Assembly (NCBI GenBank): GCA_902489135.1
Contig: CABTYW010000071.1
Location: 1 to 7,905, forward strand
Length of the DNA: 7,905 bases
Source of the DNA: an uncultured Synergistaceae bacterium
GTDB lineage: Bacteria; Synergistota; Synergistia; Synergistales; Dethiosulfovibrionaceae
Direction: 5' to 3'
Shown: one piece after another, positions 5,396-7,905 of the stretch
Layout: each line of letters begins with the position of its first letter
Numbering within the stretch: the stretch's first letter is position 1
The notes under the pieces: model-generated
Seen by the model: only the letters and a program-made list of their open reading frames with translations
Databases searched by the model: none
Told to the model about the DNA's origin: nothing
Position numbers and translations under genes: made by a program

Positions 5396-7003
5396 TTACC
5401 AGGCGGCAACGCAGCCGTCGGCACGGGATTCCGTCGCTCCGATGAGCACGCCGTCTTCGCCGCGAAGGATCATTTGCCCTCGCCCGAAGGTGATGAAGTC
5501 GTCGGCGACGGTGACGTCGTGACCGCGTCGGCGCAATCCTTCGGCGACTTCGGGAGCGAAGGCGCTTTCAATCTCTATTTTTTTGCCGCCGAGCCACTGC
5601 CAGCGCGGCGCGTCCAAAGCTTCCTGAGGATTGAGTCCGTAATCGACGAGATTCATGACGACCTGCACGTGTCCTTGAGGCTGCATATAGCCGCCCATGA
5701 CGCCGAAGGGGCCCAGAGGCTGACCGTCTTTCATCAGAAAGCCCGGAATGATGGTGTGATAGGGTTTTTTGCCCGGGGCGATGCAGCCGTCGGCGCGGGG
5801 GTCGAGTTTGAAGCCGCAGCCGCGGTCGTTCAGGGCGACGCCGGTGCCCGGAATTACAATGCCGCTGCCGAAGCCGCGGAAGTTGCTCTGGATGTGGGAA
5901 ACCATATTGCCCTCGGCGTCGGCGGTGCACATATAAACCGTGCCTCCGCACTGCGGATCTATGGGACGAGGCATCAGAGCGTCTTCGCCGATTTCTCCGC
6001 TGCGGCCCGCAGCGTAGGCGTCGCTGAGCAGGTATTCCGTTTTCATCTTCATGAACCGGGGATCGGTGATGTACGTCAGTCCGTCGGTGAAGGCCAGCTT
6101 CATGGCCTCAAGCTGACGGTGAACGGTGGACTCGGCGTCCCGTCCCATGGAAGTGTCCAGCTTTTGGAGAATGTTCAGCGCCATCAGCGCCACAATGCCG
6201 TGGCCGTTGGGCGGAATTTCGCAGACATCGAAGCCTTTATAGCGCGCCATAATGGGCTCCACCCATTGGGCGTGATAGTCCTCCAAATCGTCGGCGCGGA
6301 TCAGTCCGCCCGTTTCCCGTGAAAAGGCGTCTACAGCCCGGGCCAGCGCGCCGCGGTAAAAGCTTTCGCCCTCCGTTTCCGCCAGTTCCCGAAGCGTCCG
6401 GCCATGGTCGGGCAGTTTGACGGTACGGCCCGCGGCGGGGGCGCCTTCTTTGAGAAAGGTTTCAAAGAAGGGACGGAACTCAGGACGGTCTTGAAAGGGG
6501 GCGAAGGTCTTGACGGCGTCGTTCCACAGCCGGGAGGTCACGGGATGGACGGGAAATCCATTTTCGGCGTAGTCAACGGCGGCGGCGAAAAGCTCTTTAA
6601 AGGGCAGTCGCCCGAAGCGACGGTGCAGCGTACTCCACGCCGACACGGCTCCCGGAACGGTGACGGAGTCCCAACCCCGATAGGGCATGTCTTTGTATCC
6701 CCTGTCTTGCATCTTTTCGAGGGTCTGAAGCTTGGGCGCGCCGCCGCTGCCGTTGAGGCCGTAAAGTTTGCCGTTGAACCAGAGGAGATCGAACGCGTCT
6801 GAACCGAGGCCGTTGCTGGTGGGTTCCAAAACCGTCATGCAGACGGCCGTGGCGATGGCGGCGTCAACGGCGTTGCCGCCTTTTTTCAGAATGTCCAGCC
6901 CCGCCTGAGCTGCCAGCGGCTGGGACGTGCAAACCATGCCCCTGCGGCCGCAGATGACGCTGCGGCGCGACGGATAGCGATATTTCAACATGTCGAAATT
7001 CAT
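5396..7003 (-). CDS. Gamma-glutamyltransferase family protein (YwrD-like, cytoplasmic)
   Basis: This 535-residue member of the Ntn-hydrolase gamma-glutamyltransferase family self-cleaves into large and small subunits and hydrolyses or transfers gamma-glutamyl groups from substrates such as glutathione. The predicted nucleophile is T355 in CGGTVYMCTAD (352-362), so the chains would be about 354 and 181 residues. Family landmarks include GGNAVDAAIATA (42-53), GLGSDAF (66-72), SVTVPGAV (113-120), the TVHRQLEAMKLAF helix (293-305), PGKKPYHTIIP (410-420) and the small-subunit GGYMQPQGH (437-445). There is no signal peptide, unlike periplasmic E. coli Ggt, which points to the cytoplasmic YwrD-type group. 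The segment between the nucleophile and PGKKP is short, so a long lid loop seems absent. The ATG at 7003 has GGAGGT (7015-7010) 6 nt upstream. Related members act as acylases, so the substrate is open. Confidence 0.93.
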   Translation of the reverse strand: MNFDMLKYRYPSRRSVICGRRGMVCTSQPLAAQAGLDILKKGGNAVDAAIATAVCMTVLEPTSNGLGSDAFDLLWFNGKLYGLNGSGGAPKLQTLEKMQDRGYKDMPYRGWDSVTVPGAVSAWSTLHRRFGRLPFKELFAAAVDYAENGFPVHPVTSRLWNDAVKTFAPFQDRPEFRPFFETFLKEGAPAAGRTVKLPDHGRTLRELAETEGESFYRGALARAVDAFSRETGGLIRADDLEDYHAQWVEPIMARYKGFDVCEIPPNGHGIVALMALNILQKLDTSMGRDAESTVHRQLEAMKLAFTDGLTYITDPRFMKMKTEYLLSDAYAAGRSGEIGEDALMPRPIDPQCGGTVYMCTADAEGNMVSHIQSNFRGFGSGIVIPGTGVALNDRGCGFKLDPRADGCIAPGKKPYHTIIPGFLMKDGQPLGPFGVMGGYMQPQGHVQVVMNLVDYGLNPQEALDAPRWQWLGGKKIEIESAFAPEVAEGLRRRGHDVTVADDFITFGRGQMILRGEDGVLIGATESRADGCVAAW

Positions 7004-7167
7004 CGGTTGACCTCCGTGTTTTCAGAAAATAAAAGTTTTTTTTCGAAATCGGCGCTCCATGATGGCGGCAAAAAGTGCGGCCGGTCGCAGGGGATATGGG
7101 CGATGAAGCCGCTGTTTTTCTGCCAGTGCGCATCTGGTGTTTTAAGGCTTTTGAGGGCGAGTTGACG
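7004..7167 (-). promoter_or_regulatory. Gap between the deacylase and gamma-glutamyltransferase genes, with near-palindrome
   Basis: These 164 bases are non-coding on both strands as far as I can tell. On the minus strand a 14-bp near-palindrome, TGCGACCGGCCGCA (7089-7076, one mismatch), is followed by CTTTTT and could be a weak terminator or an operator. An A/T-rich stretch (7021-7047) lies just upstream of the gamma-glutamyltransferase ribosome binding site. I find no convincing -35/-10 pair, so a separate promoter and read-through from the deacylase gene both remain possible. Confidence 0.4.
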
Positions 7168-7638
7168 TCATTCTTTTTTAAGCGAGCCCCTGGTCCCTTT
7201 TGTGAAGCGGCACAGATCGTCGGGCGCCACGGGGAAAAAATCGTGATCCGTCCCTGCGGCTGCCCAGACGACGGGAAAATTCCACAGATCTTCGTCGAGC
7301 AGCGCCGGCAGGGCCTCGGTGTAGCCCAGAGGCGGCACGCCGCCGATTTTGAAGCCGAAGCGCCGGAAAACCAAGTCCGGCTGCGCCATGGTCACGCGGC
7401 GCCCCCCGGCGAGGCGTTTGACTTTGCCGGCATGAACCCGGTTGCCGCCGGCCATGAGCACCAGCCACGGGGCATCGTCAACGAGGAAAATTAGACTTTT
7501 GAGGATCTCGTTCTGACTGACGCCGATGGCTTTCGAGGCGTCCTCGACGGTGAAGATCGTGGCGTCGCTGTGGATGATTTTACCGTCATACCCCAGCTCA
7601 TCGAGAGCCCTTTGAACTTTTTCAACGGGAGTGTTCAT
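7168..7638 (-). CDS. YbaK/EbsC (ProX-type) aminoacyl-tRNA deacylase
   Basis: This 156-residue cytoplasmic protein belongs to the YbaK/ProRS INS-domain superfamily, whose members hydrolyse misacylated tRNAs such as Cys-tRNAPro or Ala-tRNAPro. Visible landmarks are the helix and strand TVEDASKAIGVSQNEILKSLIF (30-51) with the conserved Lys at K47, the GGVPPLGY motif (99-106), and GTDHDFFPVAPDDL (129-142) near the C-terminus. The length equals a complete stand-alone family member. Two adjacent ATG codons (7641 and 7638) are possible starts. GGAGG at 7651-7647 sits 5 nt from the first and 8 nt from the second; I chose the second for better spacing. The reading frame stays open further upstream, but that overlaps the mutase gene and is not family-like. 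The mutase stop lies only 32 bases upstream, so the pair is probably an operon. tRNA specificity cannot be told from this sequence. Confidence 0.9.
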   Translation of the reverse strand: MNTPVEKVQRALDELGYDGKIIHSDATIFTVEDASKAIGVSQNEILKSLIFLVDDAPWLVLMAGGNRVHAGKVKRLAGGRRVTMAQPDLVFRRFGFKIGGVPPLGYTEALPALLDEDLWNFPVVWAAAGTDHDFFPVAPDDLCRFTKGTRGSLKKE

Positions 7639-7670
7639 CATACCGGCCTCCATGTTCGCTTTCCGCGCCG

Positions 7671-7905
7671 TCAGATCTTCCACTGAAAATCCGGCAGTCC
7701 GGCCAGAAGTGCGCGGCGGCGCAGGTCCCGGGCGATTTCGTCCCGTTTTTTCGGCGAGTTGCCCTCGCAGCGCAGAGCGATGACGGGCTGAGTGTTGGAA
7801 GCCCGTATCAGTCCCCATCCGCCGTCGTACAAAATGCGCACGCCGTCTACGGTGATGGCCTTGTGTTCTTTCAGGGCGGTGGCGGTGATCTGCTTCATCA
7901 CGTCG
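7671..7905 (-). CDS. Phosphomannomutase/phosphoglucomutase, C-terminal part (runs off the window)
   Basis: This is the last 77 codons, about, of an alpha-D-phosphohexomutase; the rest lies beyond position 7905. The family moves phosphate between C1 and C6 of hexoses, feeding nucleotide-sugar and cell-envelope precursor synthesis. The visible part is the C-terminal phosphate-binding domain: VDGVRILYDGGWGLIRASN (about 7851-7795), with the phosphate-binding loop RASNTQP at 7785-7805, then the ALRCEG strand and a closing helix. The active-site phosphoserine and metal-binding loops would lie outside the window and cannot be checked. Ala and Gln within the loop fit the AlgC/ManB-like bacterial group; mannose versus glucose preference is not resolved. 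It lies upstream of the deacylase gene in the same direction. Confidence 0.88.
   Translation of the reverse strand, partial: DVMKQITATALKEHKAITVDGVRILYDGGWGLIRASNTQPVIALRCEGNSPKKRDEIARDLRRRALLAGLPDFQWKI

Noticed and set aside
5474..6322. 282-codon plus-strand frame opposite the gamma-glutamyltransferase gene
   Set aside because: It is an antisense shadow: Ala/Val/Gly-rich with no motif, and the minus strand is clearly coding.
7639..7818. Upstream extension of the deacylase frame (start at 7818)
   Set aside because: It would overlap the mutase gene heavily, has Arg/Pro-rich shadow-type sequence, and the family's N-terminus begins at the ATG pair at 7641/7638 after a good ribosome binding site.

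Overview
The window is chromosomal DNA from a GC-rich anaerobic bacterium and reads as core-type or metabolic genes rather than a mobile island. No transposase, integrase, phage, CRISPR, tRNA or rRNA signal was seen. A lone sodium-pump decarboxylase beta subunit, a CdaR/PucR-type regulator and strong GGAGG ribosome binding sites suit an amino-acid-fermenting anaerobe. My best guess is Synergistota (Pyramidobacter-like), but that rests on overall resemblance and not on a marker gene.

Layout, left to right. Positions 1-478 hold no convincing gene; they carry a candidate promoter (155-183) and a leader of about 290 nt. Next is an OadB/GcdB/MmdB-type membrane subunit (479-1603, +) that keeps every functional residue I could place, closed by a strong intrinsic terminator (1642-1694). 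A GC-rich, hairpin-dense leader (1695-1972) precedes an MFS transporter (1973-3160, +). The transporter's last 20 bases overlap a type I RNase H that carries an added C-terminal SWIM zinc finger (3141-3794, +). An AT-rich regulatory gap (3795-4102), with an extended -10 promoter, a 12-bp perfect palindrome and a cluster of GTAAA elements, leads to a sugar-diacid-type (CdaR) regulator (4103-5302, +).

A 19-bp perfect stem-loop (5315-5357) separates this rightward block from a leftward block. In its transcription order the leftward block is the C-terminal end of a phosphomannomutase/phosphoglucomutase (7671 to beyond the window), a YbaK/ProX-type aminoacyl-tRNA deacylase (7168-7638), and a cytoplasmic YwrD-like gamma-glutamyltransferase (5396-7003).

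How they work together: the beta subunit would couple decarboxylation of a carboxybiotin carrier to Na+ export, with partner subunits encoded elsewhere. The MFS and RNase H-SWIM genes appear translationally coupled. The CdaR-type regulator has no recognisable target operon next to it. The mutase and deacylase form a tight pair, and the gamma-glutamyltransferase may be a more loosely linked third gene. I see no wholly new multi-gene system. The least ordinary items are the RNase H-SWIM fusion, the orphan beta subunit with its long leader, the attenuator-like region before the MFS gene, and the operator-like elements before the regulator.
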